A stretch of DNA of 64,000 bases. It comes from an uncultured Lachnoanaerobaculum sp. (GTDB taxonomy: Bacteria; Bacillota; Clostridia; Lachnospirales; Lachnospiraceae). The translations under genes were made by a program, and so were the position numbers. The notes below the pieces were generated by a model. It was not told where the DNA came from, did no database searches, and saw only the letters and a list, made by a program, of their open reading frames with translations. Location of the stretch: contig NZ_CALLVU010000036.1 of NCBI RefSeq assembly GCF_938015485.1, positions 6,512-70,511 on the forward strand, read 5' to 3'. Positions 42,746 to 52,600 of this stretch are shown here, piece after piece. Every line of letters begins with the position of its first letter. Position 1 is the first letter of the stretch.

Positions 42746-42829
42746 TGGGCAGAGCAGGATTTGAACCTGCGGTGTTTCTTTTGTAACGGATTTACAGTCC
42801 GCCCCCTTCGCCACTCGGGACACCTGCCC
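42746..42829 (-). tRNA. tRNA-Tyr (GTA)
   Basis: An 84-nt class II tRNA with a long variable arm. The acceptor stem GGGCAGG pairs with the 3' end TCTGCCC, the discriminator is A, the anticodon GTA is at 42793-42795 in the loop CTGTAAA, and the T arm contains GGTTCAAATCC. CCA is not encoded. It lies 38 nt downstream of tRNA-Arg. Confidence 0.95.
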
Positions 42830-42835
42830 AAATAT

Positions 42836-42866
42836 CAATATCTTATATTCACAAAATAAGATATTG
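42836..42866. other. Perfect hairpin in the tRNA-tRNA spacer
   Basis: Perfect 11-bp arms CAATATCTTAT and ATAAGATATTG with a 9-nt loop fill almost the entire 38-nt spacer between tRNA-Arg and tRNA-Tyr. There is no U-tract, so it is more likely a processing or spacing structure than a terminator. Confidence 0.8.
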
Positions 42867-42867
42867 A

Positions 42868-42939
42868 TTCTCCTATCCGGATTCGAACCGGAATCAACCG
42901 GTCCGTAGCCGGTCATTCTGTCCGTTGAACTATAGGAGA
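42868..42939 (-). tRNA. tRNA-Arg (ACG)
   Basis: A 72-nt tRNA with acceptor arms TCTCCTA/TAGGAGA, anticodon stem ACCGG/CCGGT, anticodon ACG (42904-42906, read as ICG) and T arm GGTTCGAATCC. CCA is not encoded. A TATAAT on the minus strand at 42968-42973 could be its -10 box; no good -35 was found. Confidence 0.93.
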
Positions 42940-43030
42940 CATACTTTGCTTTGATGAGCTAAGTATATTATAGCCGGCCCGACTTGTCATTAAACCTGTG
43001 GTATACAAGTCAGGTTAGATTTATTTTTAA

Positions 43031-43061
43031 AAAAGCACCCTATACTTTATAAAGTGCTTTT
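43031..43061 (-). terminator. Terminator after the 43069-43950 gene
   Basis: Arms AAAAGCAC (43031-43038) and GTGCTTTT (43054-43061) enclose an AT-rich loop; the minus strand ends TTTTTTAAAAA after the stem. It lies just past the stop codon. Confidence 0.8.
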
Positions 43062-43068
43062 GCTGAAT

Positions 43069-43950
43069 TTACTTCGCCCTTTGTTCTTCAAGTTTTGCAA
43101 ATAAATTCCAAACCCTTTTTATACTGTTTCTTTTTTCCCTATTTTCAGCTTGGCGATAATACTTTTTTTGTTGCTTTGTTACTTTCGGTAATTTCTTATA
43201 ACTAACCTGCATTAACTTTTTTGCTTCATCATGTCTTACAATATACTCGAGATGATTGTATGGTGATTGATTCTTTACCACATCCCTTTGTACATGGTAA
43301 TGCGCAGTCTTTGCTTCTTCCATGGTCAGAGGCTTTCCGTCAAACGGACAATGCAATAACTTATACCTGTGTTGTACATACAATATTTTCCAAGCCGCCA
43401 TATCGGTAAGAATATAAAGATCGGTGTCGTCAAACTCTATTTGCACTCCCCTTTTCTTAGCTAAGTACTCTATTCCTATTGCATACTTTCTATACTTACA
43501 AGGATAAAAGGCTACCCTCTCTTCCTTTGCAATATATCTCATGACCTTTTTTAAATTTTTACTTCCTCCGGCATCCTCCATGTCGGTCCATACATCTTTT
43601 TGCAGCTCTTCATTCCACTCTTCAAGATATAACCTTACTTCCTGACTTGATTCATTTAAGCTTATGCGCCAATTATACCAATCAGTATGTACTTCTATAT
43701 AATCATCCTTAAGCTCTGTCCAAATAGGTAAATCTCTGAATACGTCCTTTAAATTTTCTCTATATCCATTGTATAAAAACTTAATATTGCAACAGCACTT
43801 ACACGGCTTTAAATACTTGATTTTTATGTCATCCATATCAAAGCTTATCAATGACTTTTCTTCGATTCGATTTATAAATCTACATCCCGGTCTGTGATAA
43901 ATCTTTGATTTACTACTCATCTGCGCTATCATCTTATTCCTCCAATCCAC
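43069..43950 (-). CDS. Uncharacterised protein with N-terminal Cys/His cluster
   Basis: This 293-residue soluble protein begins with a probable metal-binding segment, IYHRPGCRFI followed by KYLKPCKCCC (His and four to five Cys within ~40 residues), reminiscent of Ada-type zinc pieces. The middle is rich in Trp and acidic residues, and the C-terminus is Lys/Arg-rich (KVTKQQKKYYRQAENREKR), which suggests nucleic acid contact. I do not recognise it. It lies 94 bp downstream of the WYL regulator gene in the defence-like island. Confidence 0.55.
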   Translation of the reverse strand: MDWRNKMIAQMSSKSKIYHRPGCRFINRIEEKSLISFDMDDIKIKYLKPCKCCCNIKFLYNGYRENLKDVFRDLPIWTELKDDYIEVHTDWYNWRISLNESSQEVRLYLEEWNEELQKDVWTDMEDAGGSKNLKKVMRYIAKEERVAFYPCKYRKYAIGIEYLAKKRGVQIEFDDTDLYILTDMAAWKILYVQHRYKLLHCPFDGKPLTMEEAKTAHYHVQRDVVKNQSPYNHLEYIVRHDEAKKLMQVSYKKLPKVTKQQKKYYRQAENREKRNSIKRVWNLFAKLEEQRAK

Positions 43951-44044
43951 AAAGTACTTCTTTGTTATAATTGGAGTTTATCAGAGTATCTGTCCGTTAA
44001 AAATGACAGCTAATAAACCTTCCTATGCCTTACGTAAACTATAC

Positions 44045-45046
44045 TTATCTATCAGAGTATTTCTTTGACATATTAGCAATACTTTCTTTAATTTGACTTC
44101 TAAGATTTTCAGGTTCCAAAACCTCTACATATGGGCCGTATTGCAATGCCCAAAATTTCATTGCCCTTTCATTGCAGTTTACTCTTACTATAATCAGGTC
44201 TTCATCTTTTTTAATAATACTAAAGTCCGTCCCAAACCAATCCACCAACTCAGACATCATATCTTTAGTCGTCAGGAGCTTAACGGCAGTACTTTTTCCG
44301 CTAAACATATAAATATGTTCAGCCATATGCTTTGGAAGATTTATCCCGTATCTAAGCTCAGGCACATCTTTCATCGGCTTAATTCTTTCTTCAAGTTCAT
44401 GCACCTCAGTCATTTTGTCTATACGAAAGTGTACTACATTATCATACTTATCATAATTTCCTATCAGATAAAATTTCCCGTTATTTGCAACTATCCTATA
44501 TGGATTTACAATATAAGGCTCTTTCCTTCTGGGATGAAGCTTAAAATCCGTTCCTATATCATTATATATAAAGCTGATCTTATGTTCCTCTGAGATTGCA
44601 TCATTTATCTTATCTATAGAGTAGACGTTTTGTCTGTTTATGTTCTTGTTAAGCTCAGGTATATTACATATATTTGATACTTTTGCATTAAAGTATTTAC
44701 TTGAAAGCCCTCTTATCTTTTTAATAAGTTCCTTAGCCTGATTTGAAGAAAATGCTTTTGAAAATAAAACACCGTCAATAAGTATCTTAAGTTCTGCATC
44801 ATCAAACTCTCTAAAAACCATTCTGTATCCGTCTTCCATTGATATTTCAAATCCATGGCTCTCTCCAAATTCTTTTAATAACAAGACATTATTCTTTACA
44901 GAGCGCCTGTCACATACCGTTCCATAGTCTTTTTCCAAAAGCTTTATAATCTCTTGTTGTGTCAAAGAATGATTCTCATCGGTATAATTGCGAAGTATCT
45001 CCAGTATGAACATATTCAACATCTTTTTATTACTTATACCATACAC
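44045..45046 (-). CDS. WYL-domain transcriptional regulator
   Basis: This 333-residue protein has an N-terminal winged-helix region (SLTQQEIIKLLEKDYG), a WYL domain (residues ~150-240 with HPRRKEPYIVNPYRIVANNG) and the C-terminal extension usual in the family. WYL regulators bind ligands, often nucleic acids, and control many defence genes. The GTG start is supported by GGGAGGAAGG. It follows the GmrSD-type gene by 28 bp in the same direction, so it probably regulates that unit. Confidence 0.85.
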   Translation of the reverse strand: MYGISNKKMLNMFILEILRNYTDENHSLTQQEIIKLLEKDYGTVCDRRSVKNNVLLLKEFGESHGFEISMEDGYRMVFREFDDAELKILIDGVLFSKAFSSNQAKELIKKIRGLSSKYFNAKVSNICNIPELNKNINRQNVYSIDKINDAISEEHKISFIYNDIGTDFKLHPRRKEPYIVNPYRIVANNGKFYLIGNYDKYDNVVHFRIDKMTEVHELEERIKPMKDVPELRYGINLPKHMAEHIYMFSGKSTAVKLLTTKDMMSELVDWFGTDFSIIKKDEDLIIVRVNCNERAMKFWALQYGPYVEVLEPENLRSQIKESIANMSKKYSDR

Positions 45047-45074
45047 CTAAGCCTTCCTCCCGGATACAAAAAAT

Positions 45075-46856
45075 CTATTTTCCGTCCATAAAACTCTTTA
45101 TCTTTACTATTTCTGCTTCTGCTCTTTTTCCTACACAGTCTATATCCCATTTACCTTTGTGCTTGTCCAAAATCTCCTGTCTGACTGCTTTGACTGAAGC
45201 ATATTTTGAATCTTCGTACTTCACAAGCTTATCTATTACAGGCTTGTCTTTGATACATCTATTAATGCTACGCTCAAGTACCGTCAAGTTACCTATTCCG
45301 TTAAACTCATCAACATTGTCTTTAAAATTATTTCTTGCCTCAATATGCTCTATATCATATGGATCCCTGATCATTTCATAGTTAAAAAACCTCTCATAAA
45401 TATCACGTTCTTTTACATCTTTATCCACCTCATCAATAAGTGCTGTCAGTGTACAAACAAGGTGAACCCTACTCCCATTATCAAATAAACCGTATTGAAT
45501 AGTTTTATAAAAATCATCACAAGGATTATACCCATTACTGCGTACAGGTGACCACAAAAGACTTTTAATGTTTCTTATAATCTCGTCAGTGCTACATTCC
45601 TTAAACCACTTAAAGCATTCAGCACAAACCTTATTTTGAACAGGATTTATTACTCTGTCATTGACAACGGTATAGATTAAGAAGAATCTAAACATATACA
45701 TATTTACTCTCAGTGAATCTATATAGTAATCGCTCCATTTCTTTCCTTCAGCTTTAGCCCTAAAATATGCAACCACAAAAGGTATGGTCCAATACCTTTT
45801 ATATCTGGTTTTTTCTACCAAATAAATTGAAAAGATTTCTTTTGCTATTTCAGGATGTTCGCCATTATACCTTACATTTTCAATCCAACGCCAATAATCT
45901 ATAAATCCATCCACTATATGCTTGAATGTGTCAAACTCCAGTACGCTTAGATCACTTTGCTCTGTAAGTCTGGTTCCTTTAAAAAGTTCATCAAAGAACT
46001 TTTGATTACTCTTGGATACTTCAGAAAATCCCCAGCCAAATTCAGCACAAATTATATGTTTGTAGATATCTAAAACCCATCCCATATCAAATTTTGTCTG
46101 ATCTGTTCTTCCGTCTTTTCCAAGTTTCTCATTGCTGTCATCTATTGATTGATAACATAAATTTATTTCTTCCAACCAGTCTTTTGTCTTATCAATTCCT
46201 CTAAGATAATTATAGTATCTTACTTTAAAAATATCTGTTGCATTTAAGTCAAGCCCTGTAGTATTTATAGTATTAAAAACCGATACCACTTCAGATAAAT
46301 CCATCTCTTCAGTAATCAGTTGTACGAAGTATACATTATCCAAAACAAAGTTTTTTAATTCCGTATAGAATTCATTTTTATCTTTAAACTCCTTTTCAAA
46401 ATGTTCAACTTCTTCCTTCAGCAGTTTCCTGTTTTCGTAATATTTGGAAGAATCTTTTTTAATATTATCATTTAATACTTCTTTAAGCTTCTCTGAGTCT
46501 ATAACCATACTGCAATCAATATACTCTTTTGGATGTTTTTCATTTCTTTGAAGCACGTCCAAAAACAGCAGAAATGTTGTAAGCCTTTGTTGACCGTCAA
46601 CAATATCAAGTGTATTTTTATCTTCTTTATTACGATCAAGCTGTATTGTACCGAAAAAAACAGGTTTTGCATTTGTTTTGCAGTCTTTTTTATTGACCTC
46701 TTTAAATGCATCAAATATAGATTCCAAAAAATCTTTTATATTTTTTTCTTCCCACGAATATGGACGCTGGTAAATAGGTATTCTATAACTTTCCCCTTCA
46801 TTTACCTTTATTACCTCTCTAAGTCCAAGCACTTTAGAATCAATCGGAAATCCCAT
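45075..46856 (-). CDS. GmrSD-type DUF262/DUF1524 restriction protein
   Basis: This 593-residue protein has an N-terminal DUF262 domain with IPIYQRPYSW (27-36) and DGQQRLTT (87-94). Its C-terminal DUF1524 domain holds the His-Me-type nuclease motif IEHIEARN and GNLTVLERSIN. This is the single-chain GmrSD layout of type IV enzymes, which use NTP binding by DUF262 and cut modified phage DNA. Length is full, with both motifs intact. It is upstream of the WYL regulator gene. Confidence 0.88.
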   Translation of the reverse strand: MGFPIDSKVLGLREVIKVNEGESYRIPIYQRPYSWEEKNIKDFLESIFDAFKEVNKKDCKTNAKPVFFGTIQLDRNKEDKNTLDIVDGQQRLTTFLLFLDVLQRNEKHPKEYIDCSMVIDSEKLKEVLNDNIKKDSSKYYENRKLLKEEVEHFEKEFKDKNEFYTELKNFVLDNVYFVQLITEEMDLSEVVSVFNTINTTGLDLNATDIFKVRYYNYLRGIDKTKDWLEEINLCYQSIDDSNEKLGKDGRTDQTKFDMGWVLDIYKHIICAEFGWGFSEVSKSNQKFFDELFKGTRLTEQSDLSVLEFDTFKHIVDGFIDYWRWIENVRYNGEHPEIAKEIFSIYLVEKTRYKRYWTIPFVVAYFRAKAEGKKWSDYYIDSLRVNMYMFRFFLIYTVVNDRVINPVQNKVCAECFKWFKECSTDEIIRNIKSLLWSPVRSNGYNPCDDFYKTIQYGLFDNGSRVHLVCTLTALIDEVDKDVKERDIYERFFNYEMIRDPYDIEHIEARNNFKDNVDEFNGIGNLTVLERSINRCIKDKPVIDKLVKYEDSKYASVKAVRQEILDKHKGKWDIDCVGKRAEAEIVKIKSFMDGK

Positions 46857-46934
46857 AAATCCTCCCCATAATAACTTATTTTATTAAGTTTATAATGTAT
46901 AACTATTTTTATTCTACATCATTATAACCTTTTT

Positions 46935-47525
46935 TCAATCTCTAATCACTAATTTTCTGCCATTACCTGTCAAAAAATAATTTAATTCAGATATCAAAGA
47001 CTCTTTTGAAAAATCATGTCCTTCACCTTTTATTATTTTATATTTACAGGCAGTATTTTTTATGACATTTAAAACTTCAATATAGCGAAATGAAGGATCC
47101 TTTTCACCATACAAAAAATACATATTATCTCCTCTAAACTTTTCTACACCTTCTTTTATTCTATGAAAGTTAATCATCAATGGAGCATTGATCAAAACAG
47201 CATTCTTAATTTTTTCAATTTTACTGCACTGAGCTGCACCTATAGAAGCTCCGTTTGAAATTCCGACAAAAAATATTTCTTTATAATTATCCACATACTT
47301 ACTTACACATTTTATTTCTTCTTCCAAATCACAAATAGAATCTTTAGGATTGGCACAAACCACAAATGTATAACCGTATTTTTCAAATAACAAACTGCAT
47401 ATATCCAAATATTTATTTTCAAAGCCTTCTATACTTCCACCTCTACCGGTTTTAATAAAAACCAGATATTTTTCACCTTTTATAACTCCAAACTGTTTTC
47501 CGATTACTTTATCATACTTTTTCAA
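46935..47525 (-). CDS. Alpha/beta hydrolase-like protein
   Basis: This is a 196-residue protein with the nucleophile elbow GISNGAS, an acid in YGEKDPSF and a late GEGHDF, giving a plausible Ser-Asp-His triad. The start is placed at TTG (47525) because GGGGGAGGAG lies 5-6 nt upstream; a longer frame would add 51 hydrophobic residues without a ribosome site. The substrate is unknown. It is transcribed 78 bp upstream of the GmrSD gene and diverges from the CARF-HEPN gene. Confidence 0.7.
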   Translation of the reverse strand: MKKYDKVIGKQFGVIKGEKYLVFIKTGRGGSIEGFENKYLDICSLLFEKYGYTFVVCANPKDSICDLEEEIKCVSKYVDNYKEIFFVGISNGASIGAAQCSKIEKIKNAVLINAPLMINFHRIKEGVEKFRGDNMYFLYGEKDPSFRYIEVLNVIKNTACKYKIIKGEGHDFSKESLISELNYFLTGNGRKLVIRD

Positions 47526-47784
47526 CGCTTCTCCTCCCCCTTTAGTTATGGCTGAAGTCTCTTCACCCAATTTATTTTCTATATTTAAAATAGCATAAAG
47601 GATGTACAATATTTTGCACATCAAATAAAAATAAAAATGCTGCAGAAATAAGATAATTTTAGTTTCCAAAACTGTCAAAAACTATTATAATAGACTTAAT
47701 ATATTTAACCGGCACTGAAACTACCATTATTTAAACAGAACAGTATCAGGTTAATAATTATCAGTTGACTAAGGGGGACTACCT

Positions 47785-49515
47785 ATGGGAAATCAAAGAT
47801 CCAGTATGTTATTGTTTTTGAGTGATTATAAAACACCTGAAAAAGATGAGAATCATATTATAATTGAAGATGATAAGCCTTACTATTCTTATATAACTGA
47901 CAATGACAACAATAAATTAGCTTTTTCCGGATGCCATACTAACGATGCTCCTGCCAGATTTCTTCTGAAGTTGGCAGAACATAATAAAGAACCTATTGAT
48001 AAAATTTTTTGCATCGTATCAAAAGATGTTTACAATATTAAACTTCCGCAATTAGAAAATGAGAGTAGTAAATTGAGACTGGAAAAGGGTAAAACAGCTT
48101 TTGATCGTTTTTCAGCTTTAATAAGGAATGAGGTAGGACCTTCAATAGAAATCATTCCTATTTATTATGACTTTGATCCGAATAATGAAGATTTTTACCC
48201 AAAAGATAAGCCTACCTACATATATAATCAAATTGAAGCCTGTGATATTGGAGAAAGTATTTATATCGATTATACAGGTGGCCTTCGAGACGTTAATTTG
48301 CTTATGATAGCACTTATACGATATTTGGAATTTAAAGGAATCGTATGTAAAGATATTATCTATAGCAACTTTCACTCTAAACCCAGAAAAATTCATAGTA
48401 TCCGCTCTACTTATAATATGTTTGACATGATCAATGGAGTAAGTGAATTTGTCGGTACAGGAAACGCAAGACAGTTGGTAAATTTACAAAAGAAATTGGA
48501 GAACACCACAAAAAATGATAATGTGAACAACTTTGTTAACAGCTTACAAAGTTTCTCTGATGCTATTGCCCTTTGTAATGTTGGCGGCATAGTAGATGCC
48601 ATAGATTCTATAAGTAATGCCATTAATACATTGGAGAACGATACAAGTGACGATATATTTGTTCAAATGTTTAAGACTCTAATACCTACAGTAAAGGAAA
48701 AACTCTATATTGGCAAAGAGCCACCATCTATTTTGGACCTGTCTAAATGGTGTTTGGATAATAATATGTTACAGCAGGCAGTAACTATATATAATGAGAA
48801 AATATTAAGCTATTATATTTTAAATAATTATGATGATTTTAGGAAGGAACTTAAAGACCCAAGCCGGGAATATAAAGGTTATAAAGATATACAAGAGCAG
48901 TACAAAAATCTCAGCAAAATTTGGGACGAGTTTAATGATTCAGATGGAAAAAGAAATAAATATAAAAAGGAAATCTCAACATATATAGATGATGAGATAA
49001 CAAAGATATATACCAATTGCAAAGGCTCTGATATTGATAATATAAGAGATTGTTCAGTAATTGTTTATAAAGCTTTAACGAAAATAGAAAGTCAATATAC
49101 ACATGGCAAAACAGATGGATTATCAAATGACATATCAAGCAAAACCACAAACTTTCAGGGATTTATGTTCTTTTTTATGAATAATGAAGATGCTTTTGTA
49201 AAATATGTCAAAGACCAGATTACTAAAGATATAAAGCCAATCTTTTCTTTACAGGAACTTGAAAAATCAAACCTGAAGTTATGGCGAGCTATGAAATATT
49301 ACCAAGCTGTTAAAATACTCAGAAATAATATTAACCACGTAAGTGGTGATGTTGGAAGTATGAATGAAACTATGCAGCAATACCTTGAAAAAAAAGGCTT
49401 GGGTGATACTGCAATCGCTGCCGGAAAAACATTCAAGTTTAAATTAGAAAAAGACTTCATTTCAGAAACTCTAAAGGCTGCTATAGAATTCTCGAAAGAG
49501 ATCTGCAAAAATTAA
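47785..49515 (+). CDS. CARF-HEPN ribonuclease candidate (Csx1/Csm6-like, TM1812-related)
   Basis: This 576-residue protein has an N-terminal Rossmann-like domain with DYTGGLRD (D162-R168), the ligand-binding signature of CARF domains. Its C-terminal helical domain contains RNNINH (R513-H518), the Rx4H catalytic motif of HEPN RNases. Such proteins are activated by cyclic oligoadenylate from type III CRISPR Cas10. No CRISPR array or cas10 is in the window, so it is an orphan or responds to a distant source. GGGGGA precedes the ATG, and a TATAAT lies at 47686-47691. Confidence 0.72.
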   Translation: MGNQRSSMLLFLSDYKTPEKDENHIIIEDDKPYYSYITDNDNNKLAFSGCHTNDAPARFLLKLAEHNKEPIDKIFCIVSKDVYNIKLPQLENESSKLRLEKGKTAFDRFSALIRNEVGPSIEIIPIYYDFDPNNEDFYPKDKPTYIYNQIEACDIGESIYIDYTGGLRDVNLLMIALIRYLEFKGIVCKDIIYSNFHSKPRKIHSIRSTYNMFDMINGVSEFVGTGNARQLVNLQKKLENTTKNDNVNNFVNSLQSFSDAIALCNVGGIVDAIDSISNAINTLENDTSDDIFVQMFKTLIPTVKEKLYIGKEPPSILDLSKWCLDNNMLQQAVTIYNEKILSYYILNNYDDFRKELKDPSREYKGYKDIQEQYKNLSKIWDEFNDSDGKRNKYKKEISTYIDDEITKIYTNCKGSDIDNIRDCSVIVYKALTKIESQYTHGKTDGLSNDISSKTTNFQGFMFFFMNNEDAFVKYVKDQITKDIKPIFSLQELEKSNLKLWRAMKYYQAVKILRNNINHVSGDVGSMNETMQQYLEKKGLGDTAIAAGKTFKFKLEKDFISETLKAAIEFSKEICKN

Positions 49516-49552
49516 TACAATCTAAAACGCACAACCTTTATGATACAGTGAT

Positions 49553-49597
49553 GTGACCCCAATCGTTAGATTTCAGGTCTAACGATTGGGCAATCAC
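49553..49597. other. Long perfect hairpin between convergent genes
   Basis: 13-bp perfect arms (49558-49570 and 49578-49590) with the loop TTTCAGG; outer GTGA/TCAC (49553-49556, 49594-49597) extend the symmetry after small offsets. The U-tract expected of an intrinsic terminator is missing on both strands, although position between convergent genes fits a bidirectional terminator. Confidence 0.75.
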
Positions 49598-49636
49598 AGA
49601 CTGTTTATTTTTTGATAGAAATTTAAACCAATTTCT

Positions 49637-52600
49637 TTATATTCCTAATAATTTTACCAGATTCTTTGCTTTCTTCACCGCAGTGGACTTGGCAGTACAG
49701 TTTGCAATTTCTAAAAGCCCCTGCCATTTGGCATCTTCATCCAAAATATATCCTCTCTTCATTGCTTCCCTTAAATAATCGGCATAGTAAGTGCAGATAT
49801 CCAAAACTCTGTTTATCCATACAGGTGGCTTATTATTCTTTACAACAACCCCTCCGGCGTATTTGATACATTCAACAAGCATTATATAACATATACTTAA
49901 AAGCTTATTTTCTTTCTCAACTATTCTTACAAGCTTTGCCGGGCTTATCTCCTCATGTAATAAAAGTTCTCTCATGATTTCTCTTAAATTCTCTACAGAT
50001 AAATCTCCCAAGTCCACCAATTGTCTGAAAAGACTTTTTGCTCCATAAATACTCTCTCCGTCCTGTGCCAAAGTACTCACTGCAATAGTTAAAAATATCT
50101 TTGAATAAGGCGTTGAGTTACCCTCAAGAGTTCCTTCTTTTTCACCACGCCAATTTCTATATTTGCTTACTACAACCTTTTTCTTTTCAGGGTCATAATG
50201 AAGCCATACACTCTTTTTTTTCTCATCTATGATTTTTCCGTCGCTGTCGGCAACAGCTCCCGACATTTGAGCCTCTTTTTGAATTCCATAAAACCATCCG
50301 TAAATATATACTTGAAACAGCCTGTCAGGTATATCCGGTAATTTCAAATCAAAGCTGAAAGCTTTTTCGCCTTTTCTTACTTCAAATACATTTATATTAA
50401 ACTCAACATTATCATAGATAAGCTTTTTAGCCTTTGGTAATGCCATCCATACTTCATCAAAATCATTTGGCGTATTTTGATTCTGTACTTTATCATATTT
50501 TTCTTCTTTTATATCCATACCAAGGGAATTTAGCTTATTCACTATTTCCTTGGCATATTCTACAGCCTTTGAAGATCCGGACTTTGTGGCGAGATTTTTT
50601 ACAGCCTTCAATTCCAATGCACTTTTAGAAATAATCTCTTTTTCTACCGCAAAAATAACTTCATCCAGATAATCTCTTAGAAATTTTACAATCTCAGCTG
50701 TTCCTGAGAGCATTCTAGGTGCTTTAAGCGATACCTCCACCACATCACAGGCAGCCATCCATACCAAACTCAACATACCGTCTTTAGCCATATTTTCCAT
50801 TGCAAAAGCCAGACTTGCCAAGTTTGACGGTGTACCGCCACTCCAATCCAAATATGAAATATCTGCAACTCCCGGTAAGAGAAGCCCCCTTTCCCATGCT
50901 TCATTAGTCGCCGTAATAACATCTGCAGCATTCTCATCACTTAAGTTACTCCTCACTGCAATCCAGTTCATCATTGCACCTTTTGTAAGAGGTTTTCTCC
51001 TTTTTGCTATCTGCCTTAAATTTATACCCTGACTATGATAGACTTCAGTATCTCTTCGTATTGCAGTAAGTGAATAATCTCCCCAGGTCGGAAATATAGA
51101 ATACATACCTTCATAGCACCATGAAAGTCTAAAAGGAAATGCCTTTAAGCTTTTCGGCACATCAACGTCCTCTCTCCAATATGCACTTTTTCCGAGTGAA
51201 AATTCCGGTTCAACATATGGGTCATCCAAGTAATCTTTTATAATTTCCTCAGCAAAGATATCTTCTCCCTTTTCATCCTTTAAAAAATCTCCCAAAGGAA
51301 GTAAAACCTTTAATCTAAGGCCGTCTGTTTTTTCCAAAAACCTTTTTTTATCTTCTTTTGTAATACGTTCAATATCCAGTCTGGTAATCGCAAACTGTAA
51401 ATCCGGTTCGGCGACATATGAAAAATTCTCATTTTTATACTTAATAAGTCTGTCTGTCAAATCAGGTAAAGTTATACTAAGGTCCTCATAGCTCGGTGTA
51501 CTTAATATACATGGCCATTTATCTATTGACTCAAATAATACTACTCTTCTTGTATAAACTAATCCGCTATACCTGATTTTTAAGATTTCCTTTTCACCGT
51601 TCCATTCATTAGTCTTACTGTCCGGGCATACATTATTCTCAATATTTTTTGCCCATCTTCCAAGTGCCCACATACCGCTTGAATCATTTATTGTAATTCC
51701 TGCCAGACTTATTTTTGCTTCATCAGGATTTCTATGTGCAATATTATTTGCCATTGCAATAAATCTCTCGAAAGCCACATCATCAATATACTCTTTTCTG
51801 TCGGAAATCACTGCCAACAAATCTGTAAGATTTTCCGCTGAGACTTCTCCTATTTCAAACCTTGGCACCTCCCAAAGTTTAGGTGTTTCTCTCCAAAGCC
51901 CTTGCACTTCTTCTTTTAGATTTTCCTGTTCTATCTCAAGTCCCCAAGCCTTTTCAATATTTCCTGCAAGCTTTGCTATACTTTTATCCTCATCCTGCTT
52001 ATAAAGTAGAAGCCAATCTTCATACTCTTTTACCGACTTAGGCTTTTCCCTTTTTAAAACAGTGTTTAAAATCAGTTTCTTTATTTTTTTCACCTTTGCC
52101 GAACTGCAGGAAATCAGTATAGGATATAGCCATTCGTCTGTAGCACTCTCTATAAGTACAGGTGCAAATCTCTCCATCAAAGCCGTTTCTCCAAGTCCAA
52201 GCAGTGGAATAATTGTTTCTACTCTTGATTTGATCTCTTCATCTGTAATTCCGATTTGTTCCAATACATTTACATATTCTTTTCTGTCTCCCGGCCTTTG
52301 TGCAATGCTAAGTCCGTAAAACACCTGCTCCATAGCAGTATCTTTTGTAATGAGATTATTTTGTACACCCCATATAAGTATCTCTGAAAAAGGTCCGGTT
52401 GCAGGCACATTCAAGGCAACGCCTACTTCTATATGCTCATTAAATCTTCTTAAAATTTCCGATTTTTCAATTACAAATCTCTCATCAAAATTGTAGTCTT
52501 TTCTTTTTGATGTCAGAAGAATTGCCGCCGCAGCTGCCCAGTCCTTCATATACTCCACAGACTCGGGAATTTCAAGATTCATTTCATGAACAAGTTTTAA

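Noticed and set aside
42981..43011. GACTTGT/ACAAGTC inverted repeat upstream of tRNA-Arg as an operator
   Set aside because: The arms are 7 bp with a 17-nt gap and no nearby regulator; chance or tRNA promoter context is as likely.
47526..47678. N-terminal extension of the alpha/beta hydrolase as a membrane anchor
   Set aside because: The extra 51 codons are AT-rich and lack a ribosome site, while GGGGGAGGAG sits just before the internal TTG start.
49553..49597. Isolated CRISPR repeat beside the CARF-HEPN gene
   Set aside because: Only one copy is present, without a second repeat at spacer distance, and its long perfect stem is unlike most repeats.
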